Below, one piece after another: positions 34,485 to 42,437 of a stretch of DNA of 64,000 nucleotides (positions within the stretch are counted from its first letter, which is position 1; each line of letters starts with the position of its first letter). The translations under genes and the position numbers were made by a program. The notes beneath the pieces were generated by a model, which saw nothing but the letters and a program-made list of their open reading frames with translations, had not been told where the DNA came from and did not search any database. The stretch spans positions 1-64,000 of the forward strand of contig NZ_JAALJH010000035.1 of NCBI RefSeq assembly GCF_011064615.1, written 5' to 3'. The DNA is from Aquisphaera insulae (GTDB taxonomy: Bacteria; Planctomycetota; Planctomycetia; Isosphaerales; Isosphaeraceae).

Positions 34485-35501
34485 TCAGGGCAGGTCGACC
34501 ATCTCGCCGCCGGATCGCGTCCCCAGGGCCTGCCAAACCCTCCTCGGCGGCACGCTGATATATCCATCGGGCGCCGTGCTTGCTCCCGCAACCGAAAACT
34601 TGTCCGGATCAATCGCCCAACAGTCGATTGTCTCTCTCGGGAACCGGACCGAGCCGTCGCCCAGCAGCACATTCACGCCACCGGGATGGAGCGACGAGGC
34701 CGAACCCTGCAAGACGCTGTAATGGGGCGTGGGTGAGGACTGTCGGAGGGCGAAATTCGGCGGGAGCATGGCGTAGGACAGGGTTGAGGTGCCGATGGTC
34801 TGGACCCAGCGCCCGGCCACGTCGTAAAGGCCGGCGTTGACGCGGCTGAGGGCCCGCTCGCTCATGAAGGCCGTGTTCGACAGGCCGTCGGTGACATCCG
34901 CTATTCGGATTCGCTGGATATCGTTGAAGCAGCCGTTGATCTGGCCCCGGGGGTCGTAGGACGGATCGGGTCGCGCTTCCCATCCGTACTGGAGTGTCCC
35001 GTAGATCGGCGAATAGCTCGTGAGCATGACCGGCCATTCCCCCGCCAGCGGATCGGGGTCGGGGAAGCGCGAGTACGGTCCGCCGGGCTGCGGGGCGAAC
35101 GTGGCCGAATCGCTCGGGCAGACGAGGATCCCCGGGCGGGCCATCTCCGCCGTGGCGTTGGCCACCACCGTGGGGAACAAGGAGAAATTGTAGGCGTTGC
35201 AAGTCGGGATCGCGTCGATGAAAGGCAAGATCGCCACGAAGACGCTGCGGCCCGTCCTGAGGTCTTCCGGCACGACGCGGCGGGGACGTCCGGAAGGGAG
35301 GGCATCGTGGACGCTCACGTAATTGTGGATGGCCATCCCCATCTGTCGCAGGTTGTTGATGCACCTGGCGCGTCGCGCCGCCTCGCGGGCGTTCTGAACC
35401 GCCGGCAGCAAGACGGCGATCAGGAGGCCGATGATCGCGACCACGACGAGCAATTCCAGGAGCGTCATTCCACGAGGAGCGGGAGCGTTGGGACGGATCA
35501 T
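34485..35501 (-). CDS. DUF1559 pseudopilin-like protein
   Basis: A 338-residue protein. The N-terminus is a type IV prepilin signal: short basic leader, cleavage after G11, then MTLLELLVVVAIIGLLIAVLL with the conserved Glu at position 5 of the mature form. The C-terminus carries HPGGVNVLLGDGSVRF, the H-X9-DG motif of DUF1559. These proteins are greatly expanded in planctomycetes and probably sit in the inner membrane facing the periplasm; their role is unknown. The ATG at 35501 overlaps the stop of the upstream sigma-factor gene as ATGA, implying translational coupling, so the sigma factor and the pseudopilin are probably made together. Confidence 0.88.
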   Translation of the reverse strand: MIRPNAPAPRGMTLLELLVVVAIIGLLIAVLLPAVQNAREAARRARCINNLRQMGMAIHNYVSVHDALPSGRPRRVVPEDLRTGRSVFVAILPFIDAIPTCNAYNFSLFPTVVANATAEMARPGILVCPSDSATFAPQPGGPYSRFPDPDPLAGEWPVMLTSYSPIYGTLQYGWEARPDPSYDPRGQINGCFNDIQRIRIADVTDGLSNTAFMSERALSRVNAGLYDVAGRWVQTIGTSTLSYAMLPPNFALRQSSPTPHYSVLQGSASSLHPGGVNVLLGDGSVRFPRETIDCWAIDPDKFSVAGASTAPDGYISVPPRRVWQALGTRSGGEMVDLP

Positions 35502-37468
35502 CGCGACAACCCCTTCCGCCAGATGAGCGCCGCCAGGCCCATGGACAGACCCACACATCCGCCGACGAACCAGGCCGATCGCCACCATGGCTCCGGGCGA
35601 AATTCCGGACGGTAGGCCGCCAGCCGCACTCTCGCCTCATCGCGGGCCGGTCCGGATGCCCCCCCCTTGAGGAACATCTCGCCGGCGCCGAGGTCATGGA
35701 CCGAGGTCCCATCGGGGAAGATCGGCTCGAAGATGAGGTCCGGCACATTCGCCTGGACCTCCAGAAGGGTGGCGTTGAGCACCCCGACGCGTCGGCCGGG
35801 CCGAGAATCCGGCAGCCCGAAGACTTCCATCGTGGCCGAATGCGGGAGCCAGGCACCCTCGCAGAGCGGCCGGAAATCACGATTCGTGATCCGACGCTTC
35901 ATCGGCCCGCCGTCGGACCATCGCCATTCGCGCCGGGCGATCGACCACCCCTTGTCGCGAGCCAGCCAGACCCGATCCCGGCCCGGACGGTCGAGGATGA
36001 TGCATGGTTCTCCCTCGACGACCTCGTCTCCCGCGATCGTGTACAGTCCGGAGGGGATCAGGCGGTCCAGCCGATACACTTCCTTCGCCTCGCCGGCCAC
36101 GGTACGGCTGGGGGCGAAGGGCTCGCCGGGGAAGCCGATCATGTCCCCGAAGTAATCCATGCCGAGCCTCGCCGTGGGGTCGTCCCCGGGATGGACGTTC
36201 GCGTTCCGTGCCCCGTGCGTGTAGACCCACGAGCCTGCGCCGTTGTAGCCCGTCGCCCTCTCCAGGCCCGGCGGAGGCGTCCGGAGGCCCGGCGGGACGA
36301 AGCGATAATATTGGTAGTGCTTGCCTCTCTTCCTCGCCACGTCCTCGAGCCAGTCGGTCCAGTGGATCACCCGGTCCCCGGGCGAGATCAACGCGTTCGG
36401 GAAATAGAGGTCGCCGAAGGCCGGGTCCTCGATTTCGACCTTGAGCGACATCAGGCAACGCGTGCGAAGGGCCCTGGCCGGCGTCTCATCACCCCAGGCT
36501 CGCTCGATCTCCGCCTGCATCGAATCCATCACCGGCGAGGCCGCGATCGACTGCGCCAGCACCGCGGCGATGATCATGCCTCCAAGCCCCCCGAAGGCCG
36601 GGGACAGGGCCACCGAAATCGCCTTCAGCTTGGCCATGAGCATCGACCTGGAAGCCGCTCGAGAGATCGCGGAGATCGAGGCGGGTGCCATCCCGGTCGT
36701 CGATCCGGTCAGGCCGTTCATCGCGATCCTGACCGTCGAGTTCACCAGCGCGGGCGGCATGGTCGACGCCAGGCACGCAACGGCGAGGCCCGAGAACGAG
36801 CCCGAGGGCGCGATCCCGCGACGGATCAAGCGATGCTTGAGGCGTTCTCGGCCCCGCGACAGGCGTGCGCTGATCGTCCCGGCCGGCTGCCCCAGGCGTC
36901 GCGCAGCCTCCTCGTGAGTCAAGCCCTGGAGGTCGCAGAAGACGATGACTGTCTTGTATCGCTCCGGCAAGCGCTCGATCTCGGCGTGGATGGCCTCGAT
37001 CTCCTCGACGATCTCCAACTGGGATTCGCGCTCCGGTCTCTCCATCGCGGGTCGAGCCTCCAAGATGGCTTCCTGCTGCCGCAGGCGCCGACGATTCCCG
37101 TCCTTGACCTGGCGCGACGCATTCCGGGCGACACCGTAGAGCCACGAACCGACGCGGTCGGGATGTCGCAGGGTCCGTGCTTTGCGTGCCAGCGTCAGGA
37201 AGGTTGCCTGGAAGGCGTCTTCCGCGTCGTGATCGTCGCGCAGGACCAGCCGGCAGACGCCCAGGACCATCGGCCCATGACGGGCGATCAAGGCCGCGAA
37301 GGCCCGTTCTGCCTCCTCACCCCGCCGGCTAGAGAACCGCTCCAGGAGTTGGCCGTCCGTAAGGTCCTCGACGGCTCCCGCACCGAAGTTGGACGTGGTG
37401 GATTTCACGACGCGGGCCCGCTCGATTCCCATGACCGCACGCCGTGCCGAACGGCGAGTCTGCTTCAT
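35498..37468 (-). CDS. ECF sigma factor fused to a membrane-anchored C-terminal part
   Basis: A 656-residue protein. Residues 58-120 are sigma region 2 (VLRDDHDAEDAFQATFLTLA, then SWLYGVARNAS). About 160-215 are region 4 (LPERYKTVIVFCDLQGLTHE, then GTISARLSRGRERLK). A hydrophobic segment at about 283-310 (GGMIIAAVLAQSIAASP) leads to a roughly 310-residue part with no match I can name, possibly LolA-like, and a last helix at about 630-650. The middle part should be extracytoplasmic, so this may be a one-piece sensor and sigma factor. A second start (ATG 37432) is possible; neither has a clear ribosome binding site. No separate anti-sigma gene is seen. The stop overlaps the pseudopilin start by 4 bp. 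Confidence 0.82.
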   Translation of the reverse strand: MKQTRRSARRAVMGIERARVVKSTTSNFGAGAVEDLTDGQLLERFSSRRGEEAERAFAALIARHGPMVLGVCRLVLRDDHDAEDAFQATFLTLARKARTLRHPDRVGSWLYGVARNASRQVKDGNRRRLRQQEAILEARPAMERPERESQLEIVEEIEAIHAEIERLPERYKTVIVFCDLQGLTHEEAARRLGQPAGTISARLSRGRERLKHRLIRRGIAPSGSFSGLAVACLASTMPPALVNSTVRIAMNGLTGSTTGMAPASISAISRAASRSMLMAKLKAISVALSPAFGGLGGMIIAAVLAQSIAASPVMDSMQAEIERAWGDETPARALRTRCLMSLKVEIEDPAFGDLYFPNALISPGDRVIHWTDWLEDVARKRGKHYQYYRFVPPGLRTPPPGLERATGYNGAGSWVYTHGARNANVHPGDDPTARLGMDYFGDMIGFPGEPFAPSRTVAGEAKEVYRLDRLIPSGLYTIAGDEVVEGEPCIILDRPGRDRVWLARDKGWSIARREWRWSDGGPMKRRITNRDFRPLCEGAWLPHSATMEVFGLPDSRPGRRVGVLNATLLEVQANVPDLIFEPIFPDGTSVHDLGAGEMFLKGGASGPARDEARVRLAAYRPEFRPEPWWRSAWFVGGCVGLSMGLAALIWRKGLSR

Positions 37469-37587
37469 ACTCGCACGCCGGGAACAGATCCTTGCAAGAT
37501 TCCAGGGCTTTTCGCCTTTCCGCTCCGGTGGGCCCGACCTCGCCCGTCTCAGCCACGAAACGGGACGTTCCTCCCGTACCGACTTTC

Positions 37588-37785
37588 ATCGACCCGATCC
37601 CCGCCGAGCACCTCGACCGGGTCTCGTTCCATGTCCCCCCTGGGGTCGGCCTCGATCTGATCGAGGCGGTCCCGGCCAAGTACGTGGACGAGGTCTGGAT
37701 CAACCCAGGCTCCGAGCCCCCCGAGCTCGTCCGGAAGGCCGAGAAGCTCGGCCCGAACGTCGTCCGGGCGTGCAGCATCCTCGAC
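37588..37785 (+). repeat. Direct repeat, copy B
   Basis: Partner of 34131-34328, same orientation, 198 bp, about 93% identical by my count. Together the copies flank 3.26 kb containing only the sigma factor and pseudopilin genes plus the end of the intact CoA-binding gene. Confidence 0.9.
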
Positions 37786-37800
37786 CCGCGGGTCTATTGA
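37588..37800 (+). pseudogene. Truncated second copy of the CoA-binding protein gene
   Basis: Codes for IDPIPAEHLDRVSFHVPP and on to the end of a CoA-binding domain, ending in a stop at 37800. The first half of the gene, with the VIGAS nucleotide loop, is absent. An open frame continues upstream to 37444, but its N-terminal 48 residues are unrelated and overlap the start of the sigma-factor gene on the other strand. The frame has stayed open, so a short product cannot be excluded. The last codons differ from the intact gene. Confidence 0.75.
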
Positions 37801-37822
37801 GATCTCACCACACGCCCCGCCT

Positions 37823-39145
37823 TCAGGCTTCAGGCCTCCCTCGCCGCATCGTGCTGACCCTGTACCGCGGAACTCGATCCCTGAGGAAACTCGCCAAAAC
37901 CTCCGAGGGCAGATCTCCCGGCAACGCTCGTTTCGGGATCCAGTGCGAGAGCTGGCCCACCTGGATGATGAAACAGTCCGGGAACTCGCAGACGAACCGG
38001 ACGGCGTCCCAGCTCACGTCCACGTCATTGATCTGGTCCTGTGCCACAAACCGCGAGGGGCCTATCTCGTAATGGACGTCGCAGATCCTGGCGCCCGCGG
38101 CTCGATACGCTCGCCTCAGCTTTCGAGGGAGGGTGTAGAAGAGATCGACGGAATGCAGGATCAAGAAGGCGACCCAGAGCCCCGCGAGCATGGCGTAGAA
38201 TCCGAGCGGAATGGGCTGATTCGGGTTCGCCGGGGGTATCAGGAGTTCCATGATCGCCGAGAGGGTCAGGAGGCCGAGTATCAGTCCCGCGATCCAACGC
38301 GACACAAAGGCGGGAGCCATGCCTCGCGTCCTCGCGGCCCATGCCGACCACGAATGCGCGACGAATTCCTCCTCGCCATAGGGTACGGTGAGAGTCCAGG
38401 ATCGAGGCGCCGCTCCGTCAACCGGACCTGACGCCACACCAGTAGGCAGCCGACGCGCCGGGACGGGATCCACCAGGGCCTCGCCGAAGTCGGCGTCACG
38501 CGGCTGCGACTTTCCTTTCGCGGTCGGCGCATCCAGCCGCGCGAACCTGTCGATGAATCGGTAGTTCGCGATCTTCCCCCGCAGGAACTCGGAGAGGTCG
38601 ACTTCCTCGAATTCGGTCCCGAGCTTCCTCTTGGGGAGCCAGAGCGAGTCCGCATCCGTGCCGATCAGGAAGCCATCTCGGAATTCGACGGCCTGGCCGA
38701 CCAGGGGCCAGACCTTGCTCGTATCGCCCAGCCGACTGTGGTGGACGAGCCGATCAGCCGAGACCTTCACGACGATCAGGTCTCCCATCAGCGGCGACCG
38801 GCGAAAGCGCGACCGCAGATAGGCCCGATAGCGATAAACGCGAGTCCACAGGAAATAAGCCAGCGGGCCAGCGAGGCAGATCGACAACAGGGTCACAAAC
38901 CAGGGGAGTTTCTTGCCGGTGGGCCCCTCGAAGCCGATCGCGGCCAACACGACCATCTCGACGAACGCGAAGAGGAAAATGTGCAGGACACACCCCATGG
39001 CGCAACCAATCGGCCGCGAGCCGTAGGTTGCATCCCTGACCATCTTTCCAGCCCGATAGGCGGCCGTGAACTCCGCCTCGTCGTAGGTGTAGGCGATCGT
39101 CCAGGAGGGCCCGTCGTCCTGCGGCGAGTGGGGGGTCGCTTCCAT
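37823..39145 (-). CDS. Membrane protein with two YcxB-like domains
   Basis: A 440-residue protein that is an internal duplication. Each half starts with SWT(I/L)xYxYxEEEF-type sequence, has two transmembrane helices, then a soluble part ending in (S)xWxPKRxL and a FLRxxxxxYR segment: first half about 14-215, second about 248-435. YcxB-like domains are usually single in a chain of 150-180 residues. Function is unknown; inner-membrane location is expected. The gene starts 3 bp after the stop of the upstream membrane-protein gene, so the two are surely co-transcribed with rnc upstream. Confidence 0.75.
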   Translation of the reverse strand: MEATPHSPQDDGPSWTIAYTYDEAEFTAAYRAGKMVRDATYGSRPIGCAMGCVLHIFLFAFVEMVVLAAIGFEGPTGKKLPWFVTLLSICLAGPLAYFLWTRVYRYRAYLRSRFRRSPLMGDLIVVKVSADRLVHHSRLGDTSKVWPLVGQAVEFRDGFLIGTDADSLWLPKRKLGTEFEEVDLSEFLRGKIANYRFIDRFARLDAPTAKGKSQPRDADFGEALVDPVPARRLPTGVASGPVDGAAPRSWTLTVPYGEEEFVAHSWSAWAARTRGMAPAFVSRWIAGLILGLLTLSAIMELLIPPANPNQPIPLGFYAMLAGLWVAFLILHSVDLFYTLPRKLRRAYRAAGARICDVHYEIGPSRFVAQDQINDVDVSWDAVRFVCEFPDCFIIQVGQLSHWIPKRALPGDLPSEVLASFLRDRVPRYRVSTMRRGRPEA

Positions 39146-39148
39146 CGA

Positions 39149-40420
39149 TCAATTCCTCGTCGTCGTCGCCGCCTGGAGTGGCGCCGCGACGGTCCGCCGG
39201 GCCGTCATGGTGGGGCGGAACATCATCAGGATGACCATCGGGAGATAGAGGAAGACGAGCGTCCCCCCCTTGTCGAGATACCAGAACTGGCTGGCGACGA
39301 GGAGCGCGGCGGAAAGCGCGATCAGCTCCGAGAGGGACTTGCGCGCGGGCCAGAACGTGATGGCGATGACCAGGGCCGCGTAGCCGATCAGCACGGGGAG
39401 GCGGAAGGCCGCGTCGATCCCGGCCCAGAAGCTCGCCGGCGTCGTGGGTTCGAACCAGGGGAGCAGGCCGGCCTCGGCGATGCTCCGGGCGCCGAGCACC
39501 CGCGCCCAGCGGGCCAGCTCGGGGATCGTCGCCCCGAGGAGGGCGCAGACGATCGCGACGGAGCAGCCGACGATCAGGAAGCGGATCATGCCTCGCCCGC
39601 GATAGAAGCTCGCCCAGAGGGGGATTAGCCCCAGGCAGGCCGGGATCCAACCGGCGGCCAGGCCGATGAGCGCCCCGGTCAGCGACGGCACGCCGCTCCA
39701 GCAGACGGCGTGCAGGATCAGCGCGGCGGAGATCAACTGTCCGCTATCCACCACCATCATCCGCGTATAGGGCAGGAGCAGGTAGCACGCCGTCATCGAG
39801 AGTCCGGCGATCGGCCGCTCGAAGGTCCTCCAGCCGATCAGCATGAACGCCGCGACGAGCGCGCTGTGGGCCAGCACGGCCAGGATCCGCGAGACGACCA
39901 CCTGGGCGGGCTCCCGCTTGAGCGAGTCCGGGAGGAGCTTCCCGAGCATGGGGGTCACCCGGAGATCCGTCGAATGCTCCTTCCGATTCGAGGGCTGGAG
40001 GTCTTCATGGCCGGCCGGTTCCGCGGGGTTGCGGAGCGCCCCGTCGTGGACGGGCAGGCTCAGGGTCTCCGCCAGGAGCAGGCCGAGGATGCCCACGGAG
40101 AGGCAGAGCAGCCCGGAGGCGTTGAGATTCGGCTCCAGCAACGGCCGGCGGATCAGCCCCAGGTCCAGCAGGCAGCGGGTCATCCAGGCGGCCGAACCGG
40201 CGAAGAGCCAGAGGAACGCAAACCAGGGGGGATTGGACTGATCGGCGACGATCAGCATCATCCCCGGGACCAGGACGAAGAGCAGGAGCAGGTCCAGGTT
40301 GCGGACGCTCCAGATCCGGCTGAACTTGAAGAAGATCGTCACGCAGCCGAGCAGCGACAGGAAGAGCCAGACCTCCGGGTTGAGCCCAAGATCGGAAACG
40401 AACGATCCGCGCACGGCCAC
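39149..40420 (-). CDS. Multipass membrane protein of unknown function
   Basis: A 423-residue protein with about ten hydrophobic segments, beginning at about residues 17-32 and 42-60 (LLLLFVLVPGMMLIV), and a polar loop at about 125-170. The arrangement resembles GT-C-type membrane enzymes, but I see no signature to name it. It lies 9 bp downstream of rnc and 3 bp upstream of the YcxB-like gene, an operon by spacing. Large frames on the opposite strand over this gene are shadows. Confidence 0.65.
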   Translation of the reverse strand: MAVRGSFVSDLGLNPEVWLFLSLLGCVTIFFKFSRIWSVRNLDLLLLFVLVPGMMLIVADQSNPPWFAFLWLFAGSAAWMTRCLLDLGLIRRPLLEPNLNASGLLCLSVGILGLLLAETLSLPVHDGALRNPAEPAGHEDLQPSNRKEHSTDLRVTPMLGKLLPDSLKREPAQVVVSRILAVLAHSALVAAFMLIGWRTFERPIAGLSMTACYLLLPYTRMMVVDSGQLISAALILHAVCWSGVPSLTGALIGLAAGWIPACLGLIPLWASFYRGRGMIRFLIVGCSVAIVCALLGATIPELARWARVLGARSIAEAGLLPWFEPTTPASFWAGIDAAFRLPVLIGYAALVIAITFWPARKSLSELIALSAALLVASQFWYLDKGGTLVFLYLPMVILMMFRPTMTARRTVAAPLQAATTTRN

Positions 40421-40429
40421 CTCGCCTCG

Positions 40430-41155
40430 TCAGTCCGATTCGAAGGGGATGGGCTCGCCCGAGAGCTGGCAGATGGCGTTGAGCGCCGCCCGCTGCTCCG
40501 CCTCCTTCTTGTTGCGTCCCCAGGCCGGCGCGTAGCTCTGGCGGCCGATGAGGGCGGAGATCTTGAAGCACTTGGAGTGATCCGGGCCCTTCTCGTCCAG
40601 GAGGAGGTACGTGGGAGTCTCGCCGAATTCGCGCTGGGCGACCTGCTGGAGGTTGCTCTTGTAGTTGCCGCCGCCGCTGCCGTCGGCCGCCGCATCGATC
40701 TCCGGGCCGATGTGGCGGACGATGAAGGCCCGCGCGCCTTCCATCCCGCCGTCCAGATAGATCGCCCCGATCAGGCTCTCGAACACGTCCGCCAGCACGG
40801 ACGACGGGGTCTGCTCGTGCGAGCCCATCCCCTTTCCCATGACCAGGAACTCGTCGATCCCCAGCGCCTTGGAGATCCGCGCGCAGGTGTGCCGCGAGAC
40901 GACGATCGACTTGATCCGGGTCAGCTCCCCTTCCTGAGATTCCGGGAATCTGCGGAACAGGAGGTCGCAGACGACTGCCCCCAGGATCGCGTCGCCGAGG
41001 AACTCGAGACGCTCGTTGGACGCCAGGCGATGGTTCGCGCCCGATGCATGCGTCAACGCCTCGCGCAGGAACTCGAGTTCTCGGAACTGGTAGTCGATCA
41101 CCCCCTGGCAGTCGTCGAGCGGGTCCGTCTCGTCCCTGCGGGTGGTCGAACGCAT
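40430..41155 (-). CDS. rnc: Ribonuclease III
   Basis: A 241-residue dsRNA endonuclease for rRNA and mRNA processing. The catalytic box is NERLEFLGDAIL (E51, D55), with the second metal site D123 and E126 in LADVFESLIGAIYLDGG. The C-terminal dsRNA-binding domain is about 165-235 (NYKSNLQQVAQREFG, then NKKEAEQRAALNAI). I use the ATG at 41155 (MRSTTRRDE); the longer frame to 41542 overlaps trpF and lacks similarity. It lies 68 bp downstream of trpF and is probably part of trxA-trpF-rnc plus two membrane genes. Confidence 0.94.
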   Translation of the reverse strand: MRSTTRRDETDPLDDCQGVIDYQFRELEFLREALTHASGANHRLASNERLEFLGDAILGAVVCDLLFRRFPESQEGELTRIKSIVVSRHTCARISKALGIDEFLVMGKGMGSHEQTPSSVLADVFESLIGAIYLDGGMEGARAFIVRHIGPEIDAAADGSGGGNYKSNLQQVAQREFGETPTYLLLDEKGPDHSKCFKISALIGRQSYAPAWGRNKKEAEQRAALNAICQLSGEPIPFESD

Positions 41156-41223
41156 ATTGGAACCGATAAGCGACAAGGAGGGTGCGGCCAGCAGATCGAA
41201 GCTACTCGGCCCGGTGGCCCTTG

Positions 41224-41958
41224 TCAATCGGGTGGCCGGAGGGCCGCCGGCCCCCTGCGAACCTCCCGGATGAACGCGGCGACGAGCCCGGGATCCTTCC
41301 GGCCCGGGCTCGATTCGACCCCGCTCGCTACGTCGACCATCCAGGGGCGTACGCGCTCGGCACGCTCGCGAACGTTGGCCGGGGTCAGGCCCCCGGCCAG
41401 GATCATCGGCGGGAGTCGAGTCTCGGTCCGGAGCGACTCCAGCCGTTCGAGCACCGGTTCCGCCACGACCGTCCCGGTCCCTCCCGCGAGTCCGGGCACC
41501 AGGGCATCGATCAGGATCGCGTCGGGGAGCCGCCCGAGCCATTCGGCGCGCCGGAGATATCCGGCCATCGCGGCGACGTCCTCCGGACGCCCGAGCCGGA
41601 AAGCACGGACGACCCGGAGATCGCCGAGGGCGCGGAGATCCTCGGGCGGCTCGTTACCATGGAGCTGGACCGCGGTGATTCCCAGTCCCGTCGCGAGCCG
41701 GAGCACCTCCTCCGGCCTCCGATCGACGAAGAGTCCGACGATCCGGCCTCGGTCCTCCACGGCGCGGACGATCGATTCCGCTCGCTCGGCATCGACGAAG
41801 CGGGCCGACTGCGGATGGAAATTGAGGCCGATCCAGTCGGCGCCGGCCTCAACACAGGCCGCGGCCTCGTCCGCACGGGTGAGGCCGCAAATCTTGACCC
41901 GAACGGCGTGGGCCGCACCGGTCGAATCGGTCGAGGACGGCTCCGCGTCGTGCGTCAC
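41224..41958 (-). CDS. trpF: Phosphoribosylanthranilate isomerase
   Basis: A 244-residue enzyme of tryptophan synthesis, a TIM barrel. The catalytic Cys is in VKICGLTR (C24), the catalytic Asp in GLFVDRR, and the phosphate-binding segments are PMILAGGLTPANV and DVASGVESSPGRKD. The N-terminus carries about 18 extra residues relative to typical TrpF from the GTG at 41958. It starts 12 bp after the trxA stop. No other trp gene is nearby. Confidence 0.93.
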   Translation of the reverse strand: MTHDAEPSSTDSTGAAHAVRVKICGLTRADEAAACVEAGADWIGLNFHPQSARFVDAERAESIVRAVEDRGRIVGLFVDRRPEEVLRLATGLGITAVQLHGNEPPEDLRALGDLRVVRAFRLGRPEDVAAMAGYLRRAEWLGRLPDAILIDALVPGLAGGTGTVVAEPVLERLESLRTETRLPPMILAGGLTPANVRERAERVRPWMVDVASGVESSPGRKDPGLVAAFIREVRRGPAALRPPD

Positions 41959-41970
41959 GGCGCGAGGACC

Positions 41971-42318
41971 TCAGGAGGCGACGGTGTGTTCCACGCCGAG
42001 CTTCGCCAGCGCGGCCTTGAACTTGGCCTCGGGATTGACGCCGACCAGGCGGTCCACTTCCTTGCCGTGGTGGAAGACGAGCACGGTGGGGATGGCCGAG
42101 ATCCGCAGGCTGCCCGGCGTGTCCTGGTTCTCGTCCGTGTTCAGCTTGCCGATCTTGACCTTGCCTTCGAACTCGCCCGCGAGCTTCTCGATGGTCGGGG
42201 CCAGGTTGCGGCAAGGCCCGCACCAGGGGGCCCAGAAATCGACGACGACGGGAATCGTCGAATCGAGGACTTCCGACTTCCAGTTGCCGTCGGTAAACTC
42301 CTTCACGCTGCCGGCCAT
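41971..42318 (-). CDS. trxA: Thioredoxin
   Basis: A 115-residue cytosolic disulfide reductase. The active site is WAPWCGPCRN (C33, C36); the cis-proline is in SAIPTVLVF. Length and order are standard, with no signal peptide. It is the first gene after the promoter at 42410-42437 and is followed closely by trpF and rnc. Confidence 0.95.
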   Translation of the reverse strand: MAGSVKEFTDGNWKSEVLDSTIPVVVDFWAPWCGPCRNLAPTIEKLAGEFEGKVKIGKLNTDENQDTPGSLRISAIPTVLVFHHGKEVDRLVGVNPEAKFKAALAKLGVEHTVAS

Positions 42319-42409
42319 GTTTCTTGCCTCTCGGACTATGAGCGAAAGCCTTGGTGGACTAAAGATTTACGCAACTCAGGGTGGTCGAATCCCGCCCTGA
42401 TATGGAGGC

Positions 42410-42437
42410 ATTATAAGGTGGCTCAAGGGCGAGTCAA
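42410..42437 (-). promoter_or_regulatory. Strong sigma-70 promoter for trxA-trpF-rnc
   Basis: On the minus strand TTGACT (42437-42432), a 16-bp spacer, then a perfect TATAAT (42415-42410). The predicted leader to trxA is about 85 nt. It overlaps the ribosome-binding region and first codons of the divergent cation exchanger, so trxA transcription could interfere with that gene's expression. Confidence 0.7.

Noticed and set aside
37444..37587. N-terminal extension of the truncated CoA-binding copy
   Set aside because: The open frame runs upstream, but its residues are unrelated to the family and overlap the sigma-factor start on the other strand. I annotate only the homologous part.
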